Source: Candidatus Rokuibacteriota bacterium (GTDB taxonomy: Bacteria > Methylomirabilota > Methylomirabilia > Rokubacteriales > CSP1-6). From it: 54,177 nucleotides of DNA. A program made the translations under genes and the position numbers. This document shows, one piece after another, positions 1 through 8,240 of this stretch. How positions within the stretch are numbered: the stretch's first letter is position 1; every line of letters begins with the position of its first letter. The stretch spans positions 1 to 54,177 of the forward strand of contig JACPIQ010000124.1 in NCBI GenBank assembly GCA_016188005.1, written 5' to 3'. Below the pieces are notes generated by a model that did not search any database, was not told where the DNA came from, and saw nothing but the letters and a program-made list of their open reading frames with translations.

Positions 1-2037
1 CCCGGGCTCCGCGCGTGCCGCCGCGAGTCCGGCCGCGGCGCCGAACACCTGCGTCTCGCTCAGCGCGTTCCCGGCCAGGCGGTTCACGCCGTGCACGTTG
101 CCGGTGACCTCGCCCGCCGCGAACAGGCCAGACACCGAGGTGCGGCACTCGGGGTCGATCTCCACCCCGCCGAGGCAGTAGTGGACGCCCGGGTAGACCT
201 CGAGCGGCGTCGTGCGGGGGTCGATCCCGAGCCGGAGCTGGCGCTTGAACTCCCCCGGCATCCACTGCTGGAGGAGCCGCCCGAGCTCCTCCGGGCTCCG
301 GGGCGAGCAGCGGAGGTCGGTCCAGACGCCGCCGTGCGGCGTCCCGCGCCCTTCGGCGACCTCGGCGGCGATGGCGCGAGAGAGCCGGTCACGGACGGGG
401 AACCCACCCAAGAATTCGTCGCCGCGTCCGTTCAGGAGACGGCCGCCGGCGAGCGCCTCCGAGAGCACGAACTCGTAGTAGAAGGCCATGCCCCGGAGCG
501 CGCGGGGATGGCAGACCACGCTGGGATAGAAGAGAACCATCTCCAGGTCGGTGAGCCGCGCCCCCGCCTCCCACGCCGCCACCGTCCCCTCGCCGGTCGC
601 ATCGGAGGAGGCGTCGGTGAACGACCAGATTGCCTCGTACCCTCCCGTGGCCAGCACGACCGCCCGCGCGCGCACCCCGCTGACGCGGCCGGTGAGGAGG
701 TCGACCAGGACTGCACCCGTCACGCGCTGCCCATCGGTTACGAGTTCCACAAGCATCGCGTCTTCCAGCACGTCGACGCCGCGCCGGCCGAGCTGTCGAT
801 CGAGCGCCGAGACCAGTCCCCACCCGCCGCCCCGCACGTACGCGTTCCGCGGGCGAGAGAAGCCCGGCATGCTGAACAAGCGCAGCGACGCGTCGGGCAT
901 TCGCTGGAAGAGCACCCCGTAGCGCTCGAGGTCTCTGAGGCGGGCGGGGGCCTCCTCGACCAGGCGCCGGGCCAGCGCGGGGGAACCGAGGCCGCCGGCC
1001 TCGCGAAGGGTGTCTCTCAAGTGGAGCTCGATCGTGTCGGTCGGGTCGAGGACTGCCTGCACGCCCCCGCCCGCCATCGGCGTGTTGCCCGACTTGCCGA
1101 TGGGCCCCTTGCTCACCAGCAGGGTCCGGGCTCCCGCCGATTGGCTCTCGATGGCGGCCCGCACCGCAGCCGCCCCTCCCCCCACCACCAGCACGTCGGT
1201 CTCGATGACGGCGCGCCGCACCTCGGGCCGGGCCCGGCCACCCGGCCGCCTCCGGGTGCGGGTCCCCTCGCCGAGCGCGCTGCCAAGGTACACGCGGCGT
1301 ACGCGCTCGTCGGTCTGCGCCTGGGCGGGCGTCCCGTCCAGGATCAGCCGGCCCGAGTCCAGGACGACGACGCGCTCGGAGACGTCCATCACGAGCGCCA
1401 TGACATGCTCGACGAGGAGGATCGTGAGGTCCAGCTCGCTCCGGAGACGGCGGAGAAGGGTCTTGAGCTCCTGGATCTTCGGCCGGCTCAGCCCGGCCGC
1501 CGGCTCGTCGAGGAGCAGGAGGCGCGGCCGGGCCGCGAGCGCGCGCACCACTTCCAGGAGCCGTTGGTCACCGAACGAGAGGTCCGCCGCCGGTGTGTCA
1601 CGCACCGGGTCAAGCCCGACCAGTGCGAGCAACGCCCGCGCCTCCTCCACCGCGCTGGCCTCAGCCCTCACCGCCGACGGCAGCCGGAGCCCCGAGCCGA
1701 ACAACCCGTGTCGCACCCGGAGATGGCTGCCCACCAGCACGTTGTCGAGCACGCTCAGGCGGCGGAAGATCTCGAGGTTCTGGAACGTGCGCCGGACCCC
1801 CAGCGCCGCGATCTGGTTGGGCCGGAGGCCGAGAAGCGAGCGACCGTCAAGCCGGATGTCGCCCCGGGTCGGTCGGACGATCCCGGTCACGGCGTTGAGG
1901 AGCGTGGTCTTGCCGGACCCGTTGGGGCCGATCAACCCGCAGATCTCGCGGGGCCCCACCGAGAAGCTCACCTCGCCCAGCGCGTCGAGGCCGCCGAAGC
2001 GAACCGTCAGGCGATCGACCTCGAGGAGGGGGGGCAC
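1..2037 (-). CDS. LivG-type ABC ATPase fused in frame to a fumarate reductase-like FAD flavoprotein (partial, runs off left edge)
   Basis: One open minus-strand frame with a GTG start 3 bp after the livM stop. Residues about 1-250 are a LivG-type ATPase of a branched-chain amino acid/amide importer: Walker A GPNGSGKTT, signature LSFGDQR, Walker B LLLLDEPAAGL, H-loop LLVEH. Without any stop the frame continues through an Arg/Gly-rich linker into a dinucleotide fold (VLVVGGGAAAVRAA, about residue 283) and a flavoprotein of the succinate dehydrogenase/fumarate reductase/aspartate oxidase superfamily, ending at the edge after AAGEVTGNVHG. The His used for covalent FAD in SdhA is not seen in the corresponding SGNTPMAGGG stretch, so FAD is probably non-covalent. 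A GTG at 1221 could start the flavoprotein separately, but livG has no stop of its own. A LivF ATPase is not present. Domain calls are secure; a true fusion polypeptide is an inference. Confidence 0.8.
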   Translation of the reverse strand, partial: MPPLLEVDRLTVRFGGLDALGEVSFSVGPREICGLIGPNGSGKTTLLNAVTGIVRPTRGDIRLDGRSLLGLRPNQIAALGVRRTFQNLEIFRRLSVLDNVLVGSHLRVRHGLFGSGLRLPSAVRAEASAVEEARALLALVGLDPVRDTPAADLSFGDQRLLEVVRALAARPRLLLLDEPAAGLSRPKIQELKTLLRRLRSELDLTILLVEHVMALVMDVSERVVVLDSGRLILDGTPAQAQTDERVRRVYLGSALGEGTRTRRRPGGRARPEVRRAVIETDVLVVGGGAAAVRAAIESQSAGARTLLVSKGPIGKSGNTPMAGGGVQAVLDPTDTIELHLRDTLREAGGLGSPALARRLVEEAPARLRDLERYGVLFQRMPDASLRLFSMPGFSRPRNAYVRGGGWGLVSALDRQLGRRGVDVLEDAMLVELVTDGQRVTGAVLVDLLTGRVSGVRARAVVLATGGYEAIWSFTDASSDATGEGTVAAWEAGARLTDLEMVLFYPSVVCHPRALRGMAFYYEFVLSEALAGGRLLNGRGDEFLGGFPVRDRLSRAIAAEVAEGRGTPHGGVWTDLRCSPRSPEELGRLLQQWMPGEFKRQLRLGIDPRTTPLEVYPGVHYCLGGVEIDPECRTSVSGLFAAGEVTGNVHGVNRLAGNALSETQVFGAAAGLAAARAEPG

Positions 2038-2040
2038 GCC

Positions 2041-2997
2041 TCAGCCTCCCGCCCGGGCACCCGCGAGCGGTCCGCGACACCAGAGGGCGGCCGCGCGAGC
2101 GAGTCCCCACACGCCCCGCGGCATGAAGAGCACCGAGCCGCCCAGGATGAGACCGAACGCCATGAACTGGAGGTCCTTCGTGGTCCGCAAGAACTCGGGC
2201 AAGAGCGTGATGATGACGGCGCCGACAATGGCGCCGCCGAAGGTGCCGCGGCCGCCCACCACGATCATCATCACGAACATCAGCGAGGTGATGATCGTGA
2301 ACGACGCCGGGTCGATGAACCCGATGAGCGGACCGAAGAGGGCTCCGGCGACGCCCGCATAGAAGGTCGAGAGCCCGAAGGCGACCAGTTTCCAGGTGAC
2401 CACGCTCACCCCCGAGCACGCCACCCCGATCTCGGAGTCGCCGAGCGCCAGGAGCGCCCGTCCGGGGCGGGTGCGCAGGAGGTTCTGCATGAACCAGGCG
2501 AGGACGGCGACGACGACGAGGATCAGGTAGAAGTACCCGAGCTCCGGTCGGATTCCGGGGGGGAGCGCGGGCCGTGAGACGGGCAGCCCCGAAGCGCCGC
2601 CGGTCAGGGACTCCCAGTGGAGGAAGACCAGGCGGGCGACCTCGCCGAAGGCGAGCGTCATCAGCGCCAGGTAGTGGCCGCTGACGCGCAGGGCCGGGAG
2701 CCCGACGACGACGCCCACCGCCGCGGCGATTATCCCCGCGACGGGGAGCGACAGCCAGAAGGGCACGCTCTTGGCCGAGAGGAGTGCGCCGGTATAGGCG
2801 CCGATCCCATAGAAGGCGGCGTGGCCCAGGCTGATCTGACCCGCCACGCCCATGAGGACGTCCATGCCCAGCGAGACGATCACCGCGACGCCGGCGAGGC
2901 TCATGAGGTAGAGCGCGTAGACGCCGACGACGGGGGCAGAGCCGGCGGCGCCGACGAGCGCCAGGACCCACCAGAGACCGCCGAGCCGCCCGGACAT
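2041..2997 (-). CDS. livM: Branched-chain amino acid-type ABC transporter permease LivM
   Basis: Inner-membrane permease of 318 residues, the usual LivM size, with about nine hydrophobic segments. The family signature region GQISLGHAAFYGIGAY (about residues 53-68) and the cytoplasmic loop GRALLALGDSEIGVACSGV that contacts the ATPase are visible. Its ATG overlaps the livH stop as ATGA, and livG starts 3 bp after its own stop, so the permeases and ATPase are translationally linked. With LivH it should form the translocation pore for the ligand caught by LivK. The family transports amino acids, amides, urea and aromatic acids; the ligand cannot be read from this sequence. Confidence 0.93.
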   Translation of the reverse strand: MSGRLGGLWWVLALVGAAGSAPVVGVYALYLMSLAGVAVIVSLGMDVLMGVAGQISLGHAAFYGIGAYTGALLSAKSVPFWLSLPVAGIIAAAVGVVVGLPALRVSGHYLALMTLAFGEVARLVFLHWESLTGGASGLPVSRPALPPGIRPELGYFYLILVVVAVLAWFMQNLLRTRPGRALLALGDSEIGVACSGVSVVTWKLVAFGLSTFYAGVAGALFGPLIGFIDPASFTIITSLMFVMMIVVGGRGTFGGAIVGAVIITLLPEFLRTTKDLQFMAFGLILGGSVLFMPRGVWGLARAAALWCRGPLAGARAGG

Positions 2998-3881
2998 CAG
3001 ACGCGCCGGACGGCCTGGCGCTCGAAGAAGCCCGTGGGCTTCACCAGGAGGATCGCGCCCAGCACCAGGTAGGCGATCCCGTCCTTGAACGCCATCGAGA
3101 GGTAGCCGCCGGCGAGGTTCTCGAGAATACCCAGCAAGAGCCCCCCCACGATCGCGCCAGGCAGGCTCGTGAACCCCCCGATGATGGCCGCAGCGAAGGC
3201 TTTCACCGCGACGATCCCCATGGAGGGCTCAGCGTGAATCAGAGGGGCCAGGAGCACGCCGCCCAGCGCCCCCAGCACGCTGCCGAGCGTCCACGACAGC
3301 GCGAACATCCGCCCCACGTCGATGCCCATGAGGCTCGCCGCGTCGCGGTTCTGGGCCGTCGCCCGCATGGCCTTGCCCACCCAGGTGTAGCGGAAGAAGG
3401 CGAAGAGCGCGGCCATGACGACGGCCGAGAAGGCGATGATCATCAGGCTGAGCGGCGTGATCCGGATCCCGCCGAAGATGACCGGCTCCTTGCCGAACGA
3501 GGTGGGCAGCGGATAGGGGTTCGGCCCGAAGATCAGCATGGCCAGGCTGTTCAGCACGATGCCGATGGACAGCGTGAGGATGATGGTGTTGACCAGCGAC
3601 GACTTGAAGCGGACCAGCATCGTCGACACCGTGCCCCCGACGGCGAGGCCGAGGATCGTGCCCACCGCCACGGCGGCGGCCAGCGCCACCCCGAACGGCA
3701 GACCGAGCAGGCTATAGGCGACGATGCCGCTGTAGGCGCCCGCCATCATCAGGTCGCCCTGGGCGAAGTTCACCACGTCGGTGGCCTTGTAGATGATCAC
3801 GTAGCCCAGCGCGATCAAGGCGTAGATGGACCCAGACACCACCCCGCTCGCCACTTGCTGGAGAAACAGCTCCATGGCCAC
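2997..3881 (-). CDS. livH: Branched-chain amino acid-type ABC transporter permease LivH
   Basis: Inner-membrane permease of 294 residues with LivH hallmarks: N-terminal SGSIYALIALGYVIIYKAT, then VVNFAQGDLMMAGAY (about residues 37-51), and the ATPase-contact loop GKAMRATAQNRDAASLMGID. The start used is GTG at 3881, 9 bp after the livK stop; an in-frame ATG two codons later (3875) is an equally plausible start and neither has a strong Shine-Dalgarno. Partner of LivM in the pore. Part of the livK-H-M-G operon that follows a PreA-like enzyme and a GntR regulator. Confidence 0.93.
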   Translation of the reverse strand: MAMELFLQQVASGVVSGSIYALIALGYVIIYKATDVVNFAQGDLMMAGAYSGIVAYSLLGLPFGVALAAAVAVGTILGLAVGGTVSTMLVRFKSSLVNTIILTLSIGIVLNSLAMLIFGPNPYPLPTSFGKEPVIFGGIRITPLSLMIIAFSAVVMAALFAFFRYTWVGKAMRATAQNRDAASLMGIDVGRMFALSWTLGSVLGALGGVLLAPLIHAEPSMGIVAVKAFAAAIIGGFTSLPGAIVGGLLLGILENLAGGYLSMAFKDGIAYLVLGAILLVKPTGFFERQAVRRV

Positions 3882-3890
3882 CGAACCGAC

Positions 3891-5123
3891 CTACGGCTTC
3901 ATGTTGACGATCTCGTCCAGGACCTTGCGCCCCCCCACGACCACGTTCATCAGCTGGCGCTTCTTGCCGGTGATCTGGAAGAACGTGGCCTCGCTCATAC
4001 CGTCGTGGTTGGTGGGGGTGAAGCTGATGGACATCATGAGTCCGTCGTGCGAGAACCCGCGGGTCTTCTCCAGCGCGGCGACCAGCCCCTCGCGCGTGAG
4101 GTCGGGCCCCGCCGCCTCGATCGCCTTCACGAACAGCCGCGTGGCCACGTACCCGATGATGTCGGGCAGGCCAGGACGCCCGGGATCGATCACGTTCGGG
4201 TAGGCTGCCTTCCACTTCTTGGTGAAGGCCACCATCCGCGGGTCGTCGGACTCCTCGATGACGGGGATGTAGGTCAGGAACATGGCCCCCTCGGCGTACT
4301 CGCCCGCCAGGCTCACCGTCACGCGCTGGCCGGAGGCCACCGAGCCCACCGTCTTGGCGCTCAGGCCGAGCTCCTTCGCCTGCCGGAGGTAGATGGCCCC
4401 GGGGCGGAGGTACGTGTAGAGGATCACCACGTCCGGCTTTGCTTCCCTCAGCTTCAGCACCTGGGCCGAGAGATCGGTGGCGTCGCGGTCGTGCTCGACC
4501 ACCGCCACCGGCGTCACCTTGTGCTGGGCCTGCAAGCGCTCGATGACGTACTGCGCGCCGACCTTGCCGTAGTCGTCGGACTGGTTGAGGATCCCCACCC
4601 GCGCGGGCTTGAGGTGCTGCATCACGAAGTCGGCCAGGAGCCAGCCCTGGAGCTGGTCGTTGAAGGACGCGGCGCGGAAGATCGTCTTGTGGAACGGCCG
4701 GGTCACCTTCGGGGAGGACGGGATCTGGACGAACACGGGGACGTTGGACTCCTTGAGGATCGGGAGCGTGGCAACGAAGGGATTGGATCCGCCCTGGTTG
4801 ATCAGGGCGAAGACCTTGTCGTTGTGGAGGAGCTTGCGGGCGGCAGCGATGGAGCCCGCCGGCGTGCTCCGGTCATCCTCGACGATGACCTTGACGGTGC
4901 GCCCGTGAACGCCACCCGCCGCGTTGACCTCGTTGATCACCATCATGGCGCCGTCCCGGGCGCCGGTCCCGTAGAAGGAGCCCGCGCCCGTGTAGAAGCC
5001 GAACATCCCGACGGTGATCGTGTCCCTGGTCACCCCGGTGCGGTCCCCCGCCCCGAGCGCCAGACCGGGCACCATTAGCAGCGTCAGCGCGACCGACACG
5101 ACGAAACTCCGCGTGGCTCTCAT
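3891..5123 (-). CDS. livK: Periplasmic substrate-binding protein of the Liv-type ABC transporter
   Basis: A 410-residue periplasmic binding protein of the Leu/Ile/Val-binding (Peripla_BP_6) type. The ATG at 5123 was chosen because it follows AGGAGGG by 7 nt and opens a clear signal peptide (MRATRSFVVSVALTLLMVPG, cleavage near ALALGA); a longer reading to 5252 would bury the signal. Family features are the opening RDTITVGMFGFYTGAG, the AAGGVHGRTVKVIVEDD segment and the repeated Rossmann-like lobes. The C-terminal ITGKKRQLMNVV and ILDE-like end are normal for the family. It should deliver the ligand to LivHM. The ligand is unknown; the PreA-like and flavoprotein neighbours point to a catabolic substrate rather than simple amino-acid uptake. 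Confidence 0.92.
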   Translation of the reverse strand: MRATRSFVVSVALTLLMVPGLALGAGDRTGVTRDTITVGMFGFYTGAGSFYGTGARDGAMMVINEVNAAGGVHGRTVKVIVEDDRSTPAGSIAAARKLLHNDKVFALINQGGSNPFVATLPILKESNVPVFVQIPSSPKVTRPFHKTIFRAASFNDQLQGWLLADFVMQHLKPARVGILNQSDDYGKVGAQYVIERLQAQHKVTPVAVVEHDRDATDLSAQVLKLREAKPDVVILYTYLRPGAIYLRQAKELGLSAKTVGSVASGQRVTVSLAGEYAEGAMFLTYIPVIEESDDPRMVAFTKKWKAAYPNVIDPGRPGLPDIIGYVATRLFVKAIEAAGPDLTREGLVAALEKTRGFSHDGLMMSISFTPTNHDGMSEATFFQITGKKRQLMNVVVGGRKVLDEIVNMKP

Positions 5124-5163
5124 TTCGATCCCTCCTCGGCGCTGTGCGTTGCGCGAGCGGCCG

Positions 5164-6399
5164 CTACGAATCGAGGCCCATGTAGACGGGGACGCTCCCC
5201 CGCATCTCGAAGGCGTCCTGCGGGCAGAGGGCCAGGCAGAGCCCGCAGCCATCGCACTTCTCCTTGTCGACGATCGCGATGCGATCGGATCCGAAGGTGA
5301 TCGCGTCGTAGTAGCACCAGTGCGAACAGTAGCCGCAGCCGTCGCACAGGTCGCGGATCACATCCATGTAGATCTCGCCCTTCGGGGTGCGCTCCAGCGT
5401 GTCGAAGGTCCTGAGTTGGGGCAGCGAGATCCCTCGGAGATCGTTCACCGAGGCGTAGCCGTTCTGGACGAGATAGCGGTCCAGGCCACCGACGAGATCG
5501 CGGATGATGCCGTAGCCCTTCTTCGAGTACATGATCGCCGTGCAGACCTGGACGGTCGTCGAGCCGACCATGAGTACTTTCACCACATCCTCCCAAGTCC
5601 AGATCCCGCCGCTGAACGCGATGGGCAGACCCACCTCCTGGGCCACGCGGACCACGAACTTCTGGACAATGGGGCGCATCCACGGACCACCGCAGCCCGA
5701 GAAGCCGCCGGCGAGCAGCGGCCGTCCTGTCTTGAGATCGACCTCCAGCGCCGACGTCCGGTCGCCCACCGTCACCCCTGCCGCCCCGCCCTTCTTCGCC
5801 GCATGGGCGCCGCCGAGGATCGAATGGATCCCGAACTCCGAGCCGACCTTGACGAAGATGGGGATGCGGACGCTCTGCACGGCCGTCCCGATCATGTCCA
5901 CCCACTGGTCGAATGCGAGAGACAGACCGCCCGAGCTCGAGATCGACGATCCGGAGAGGTTCGGGCACGCGAACATCCAGGCCTCGAGCATGTCGCAACC
6001 GGCATCCTCGTGAGCGCGCGCGAGGTTCCGCCAGTTCTCGAGCGAGATGGCGCCCATGCTTCCGATCAGCCGGGCATCGTTCTCCTCAGCGTACTTCTTC
6101 GCCTGCTTGAGCTCGTTCATCCACTCCTCCGGCCGGTACTCGCAGGCGAACTCGCTGGAGTAGTGGGTGAAGGAGTGAGGGTAGGCCTTCCTGTTCAGAA
6201 TCGTGAACCGCGGCCGCACGTAGGTGCGCATCGGCTGGCCGCCCATCTCGTCGGGAATCACGGTCTTCGCCACCGCCGCCGCCGCCCCGCTCTCGAACGA
6301 CCGCCGGAAGAACTCGGCGTTCTTCGTGGGAGTCGCCGAGGCGACGACAAGGGGGTTCTTGAGCTTCACTCCGCAGACGTCTATCTCCAACCGGCTCAT
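5164..6399 (-). CDS. PreA-like dihydropyrimidine dehydrogenase subunit (DHOD-like TIM barrel plus two [4Fe-4S] clusters)
   Basis: 411 residues, the size of the catalytic subunit PreA of NAD-dependent dihydropyrimidine dehydrogenase. Residues about 1-320 form a dihydroorotate dehydrogenase-like FMN barrel (MSRLEIDVCGVKLKNPLVVA start, ACPNLSG near residue 145, SGGIWTWEDVVKVLMVG near the phosphate site). The C-terminus has two ferredoxin motifs, Cys352/355/358/362 and Cys382/385/388/392; the first has Tyr where Pro usually follows the fourth Cys. No PreT-like partner is in the window, although the flavoprotein fused to LivG lies in the same operon. It starts 16 bp after the GntR gene and 40 bp before livK. 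Activity on pyrimidines is possible, but uncharacterised relatives of this family act in other pathways. Confidence 0.85.
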   Translation of the reverse strand: MSRLEIDVCGVKLKNPLVVASATPTKNAEFFRRSFESGAAAAVAKTVIPDEMGGQPMRTYVRPRFTILNRKAYPHSFTHYSSEFACEYRPEEWMNELKQAKKYAEENDARLIGSMGAISLENWRNLARAHEDAGCDMLEAWMFACPNLSGSSISSSGGLSLAFDQWVDMIGTAVQSVRIPIFVKVGSEFGIHSILGGAHAAKKGGAAGVTVGDRTSALEVDLKTGRPLLAGGFSGCGGPWMRPIVQKFVVRVAQEVGLPIAFSGGIWTWEDVVKVLMVGSTTVQVCTAIMYSKKGYGIIRDLVGGLDRYLVQNGYASVNDLRGISLPQLRTFDTLERTPKGEIYMDVIRDLCDGCGYCSHWCYYDAITFGSDRIAIVDKEKCDGCGLCLALCPQDAFEMRGSVPVYMGLDS

Positions 6400-6415
6400 C
6401 TCGCTGGCTCCTTTC

Positions 6416-7054
6416 TCACACGCTCCTCAGCAAGTGCTCCCTGCAGAGGGCGATGTGCCGCTGCATCGCCCTCTCGGCCTCATCGGGCTTCCCGTCGCGG
6501 ATGGCGTCGATGATCTCCTGATACTGTCCATACGCCTCCTGGGCGACGGTCTGGTTAGCGACGAAGATCGCGAAGATGCGGGTCATGTGGCCGTGCAGCG
6601 TCTCGAGGATGCCGGCGAGCGTCGCATTGTTGGAAGCCCTGCCAATCCACTCGTGGATCTTCAGCCCCACAGCGATGAGGTCCTGGTACCGCCCGCTCTT
6701 GCGCGCCAGCCCCAGCTCTTCCTCGAAGGCGTCCAGCGCCTGCTTGTCCGGGTTCTGGCACGCCAGCCGCGCGGCGAAGCCTTCTAGCATCTCGCGGACT
6801 TGGAAGACCTCGTGGAGCTCCTTGAGCGACACGCCGGTGGCGAACACGCCCCGCCGGGGGTGTATGTTCGCGAACCCCTCCTGAGCCAACCGGATGAGGG
6901 CTTCCCTGATGGGGGTCCGGCTCGCACGGTAACGCCGGGCGAGGAGCCTGACGGGGATCGGGTCGCCTGGCTTCAGGGCCCCGGAGAGGATGTCGCGCCG
7001 AAGCGCCCGGTAGACGCGCTCGGTGAGGCTCGGGGTCACCGGCTGTGCTGACAT
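6416..7054 (-). CDS. GntR family transcriptional regulator, FCD subfamily
   Basis: 212 residues. The N-terminal winged helix (residues about 10-75) has the GntR signature SGALKPGDPIPVRLLARRY followed by RTPIREALIRLAQEG. The C-terminal all-helical FCD ligand domain includes FQVREMLEGFAARLAC, a conserved His near residue 133 (LKIHEW) and HGHM plus QRHIALCREHL histidines typical of the metal/carboxylate pocket. It is the first gene of the PreA/Liv operon, so it most likely controls that operon in response to its substrate or a breakdown product. A short palindrome sits 22 bp upstream of its start (separate entry). Confidence 0.9.
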   Translation of the reverse strand: MSAQPVTPSLTERVYRALRRDILSGALKPGDPIPVRLLARRYRASRTPIREALIRLAQEGFANIHPRRGVFATGVSLKELHEVFQVREMLEGFAARLACQNPDKQALDAFEEELGLARKSGRYQDLIAVGLKIHEWIGRASNNATLAGILETLHGHMTRIFAIFVANQTVAQEAYGQYQEIIDAIRDGKPDEAERAMQRHIALCREHLLRSV

Positions 7055-7369
7055 GGCTCACGGTGCTGACATATCTCTGGCATACCAGCTCTGCTCAGGT
7101 TGCACTCTCGTCGCTCAGCCGCGCCGACGTCAATGAGGCGTCTGTCTCAGTCTCGTAGTTCGTCCGGCCTCGGCGAGGGTCGCCGATCGTGCATGCGCCG
7201 GTTGGGGCGGGCGTGATCGGCGGGAAGCGACGCGGGCCGAGGAGGGACCCTTTGGCATGAGTCGGCAGGCCTTGTGACCGAGGAGGCCTCCCTCATCCCC
7301 GTCGAGGCCGTGCGGACCTGCAGAGAAGTCAGCGAGGTGGAGCGGGCCTGCGCCAACCTCAAGGGTGGG
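7055..7369. other. Intergenic region upstream of the GntR operon
   Basis: About 315 bp without a convincing gene. Open frames here (for example 7147-7362 minus and the plus-strand frame beginning at 7274) lack recognisable protein features and look like GC-rich shadows. The region should hold the promoter of the GntR operon, including the CTGGCATACCAG palindrome at 7077-7088, and the 3' end of the enoyl-CoA hydratase transcript. A small hairpin, CGGCGA-GGG-TCGCCG, lies at 7171-7185 and could act in termination, but no T-run follows it on either strand. Confidence 0.5.
7077..7088. promoter_or_regulatory. Candidate GntR-family operator palindrome
   Basis: CTGGCATACCAG is an imperfect palindrome (CTGG/CCAG arms, YATR centre) 22 bp upstream of the GntR start. 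FCD-type GntR proteins commonly bind short GG/TT...CC/AA-type palindromes near their own promoters, so autoregulation is plausible. The site is short and the call rests on position and symmetry only. Confidence 0.35.
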
Positions 7370-8200
7370 CTAGATTGGCTCGCCGCTGTCCCTTTCGCGG
7401 ACGGCTTGCTTGAAGCCCACCTGCTCGCAGCGGGTCTTGAAGGCGAAGCCCTCGGGGGTGTGGCGGGTGATGCCGTCGAACAGGGTGGCGATCATCTGCG
7501 TGGCGGCGAGCCCCATGTTCTCGTAGGCCTGGTTGACCATGAGCTTCTGCATCATGAGCTGGTTCCGCGGCACCCCGGCCATCCGGGCGGCCAGCCGCTC
7601 CACGGCGAGGTCGAGCTCCAGCGCCGGCACAGCCTCGGAGACGAGCCCGATGCGCGCCGCCTCGCTGCCCGTGATCAGGTCCCCCGTGAGGAGCAGGCGC
7701 TTCGCGCGCTCGGCGCCGACCCGATACACCCACATGGCTGTGGTGGGACAGCCCCACACCCGCGCCGGCGGATAGCCGATCCGCGCCTCATCGGCCATGA
7801 CGACCAGATCCGCGCAGAGGGCGATGTCGCTGCCCCCCGCGACGGCGTAGCCATGCACCTTGCAGATCACTGGCTTGAAGCTCCGCCAGAGGCTCATGAA
7901 GCAGGCGGTGTTCTCGCTCATCCCCTGGTAGTCGAGCATCGGGTCCCACGGAAGGTCCTGGCTGTACTCCTGGGGCCGGGGCCGCTCGGCGTAGCGCTCG
8001 AGGTCGTAGCCGGCGCAGAAGGCCCGCCCGGTGCCCGACAGCAGGATCACGTGGACGGCGTCGTCTCGGCCGGCCTCCTCCACAGCCTGGCGCAGCGCCC
8101 GCGGCATCTCGCCGTCGATGGCGTTGAGCTTCTCGGGCCGGTTCAGCGTGATGCGGGCAATGCGTCCGTCTCGGGCGTAGAGCACCGGGGCAGCGGGCAT
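7370..8200 (-). CDS. Enoyl-CoA hydratase/isomerase (crotonase) family protein
   Basis: 276 residues, crotonase fold. The ATG at 8200 has a GGGAGGT ribosome-binding site 5 nt upstream; the frame is open further to 8341 but the extra residues are the reverse side of the DprE2-like gene. Visible motifs are ITLNRPEKLNAID near the N-terminus, the oxyanion loop SGTGRAFCAGYDLE, and HGYAVAGGSDIALCADLVV with the second oxyanion Gly. The region usually holding the catalytic Glu pair reads EARIGYPPARVWG, so hydratase activity is uncertain and an isomerase or hydrolase role is possible. It follows dprE2 by 40 bp and may belong to the end of that operon or be independent. Confidence 0.87.
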   Translation of the reverse strand: MPAAPVLYARDGRIARITLNRPEKLNAIDGEMPRALRQAVEEAGRDDAVHVILLSGTGRAFCAGYDLERYAERPRPQEYSQDLPWDPMLDYQGMSENTACFMSLWRSFKPVICKVHGYAVAGGSDIALCADLVVMADEARIGYPPARVWGCPTTAMWVYRVGAERAKRLLLTGDLITGSEAARIGLVSEAVPALELDLAVERLAARMAGVPRNQLMMQKLMVNQAYENMGLAATQMIATLFDGITRHTPEGFAFKTRCEQVGFKQAVRERDSGEPI

Positions 8201-8240
8201 GGCGACCTCCCTGGTTCCGGCATGGGTTGGCGCGGCGGCC

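Noticed and set aside
91-2577. Very long plus-strand open frame (828 codons) opposite livG/livM
   Set aside because: It is codon-on-codon antisense to the LivG-flavoprotein frame; composition is Arg/His/Asp rich and no domain is recognisable. Similar antisense frames opposite livK, dprE1, lptD, accD, pilQ and the PilX-like gene were dropped for the same reason.
3891-5252. Longer LivK start at 5252
   Set aside because: The extra 43 residues are Arg/Ser rich and would bury the signal peptide; ATG 5123 has a good Shine-Dalgarno.
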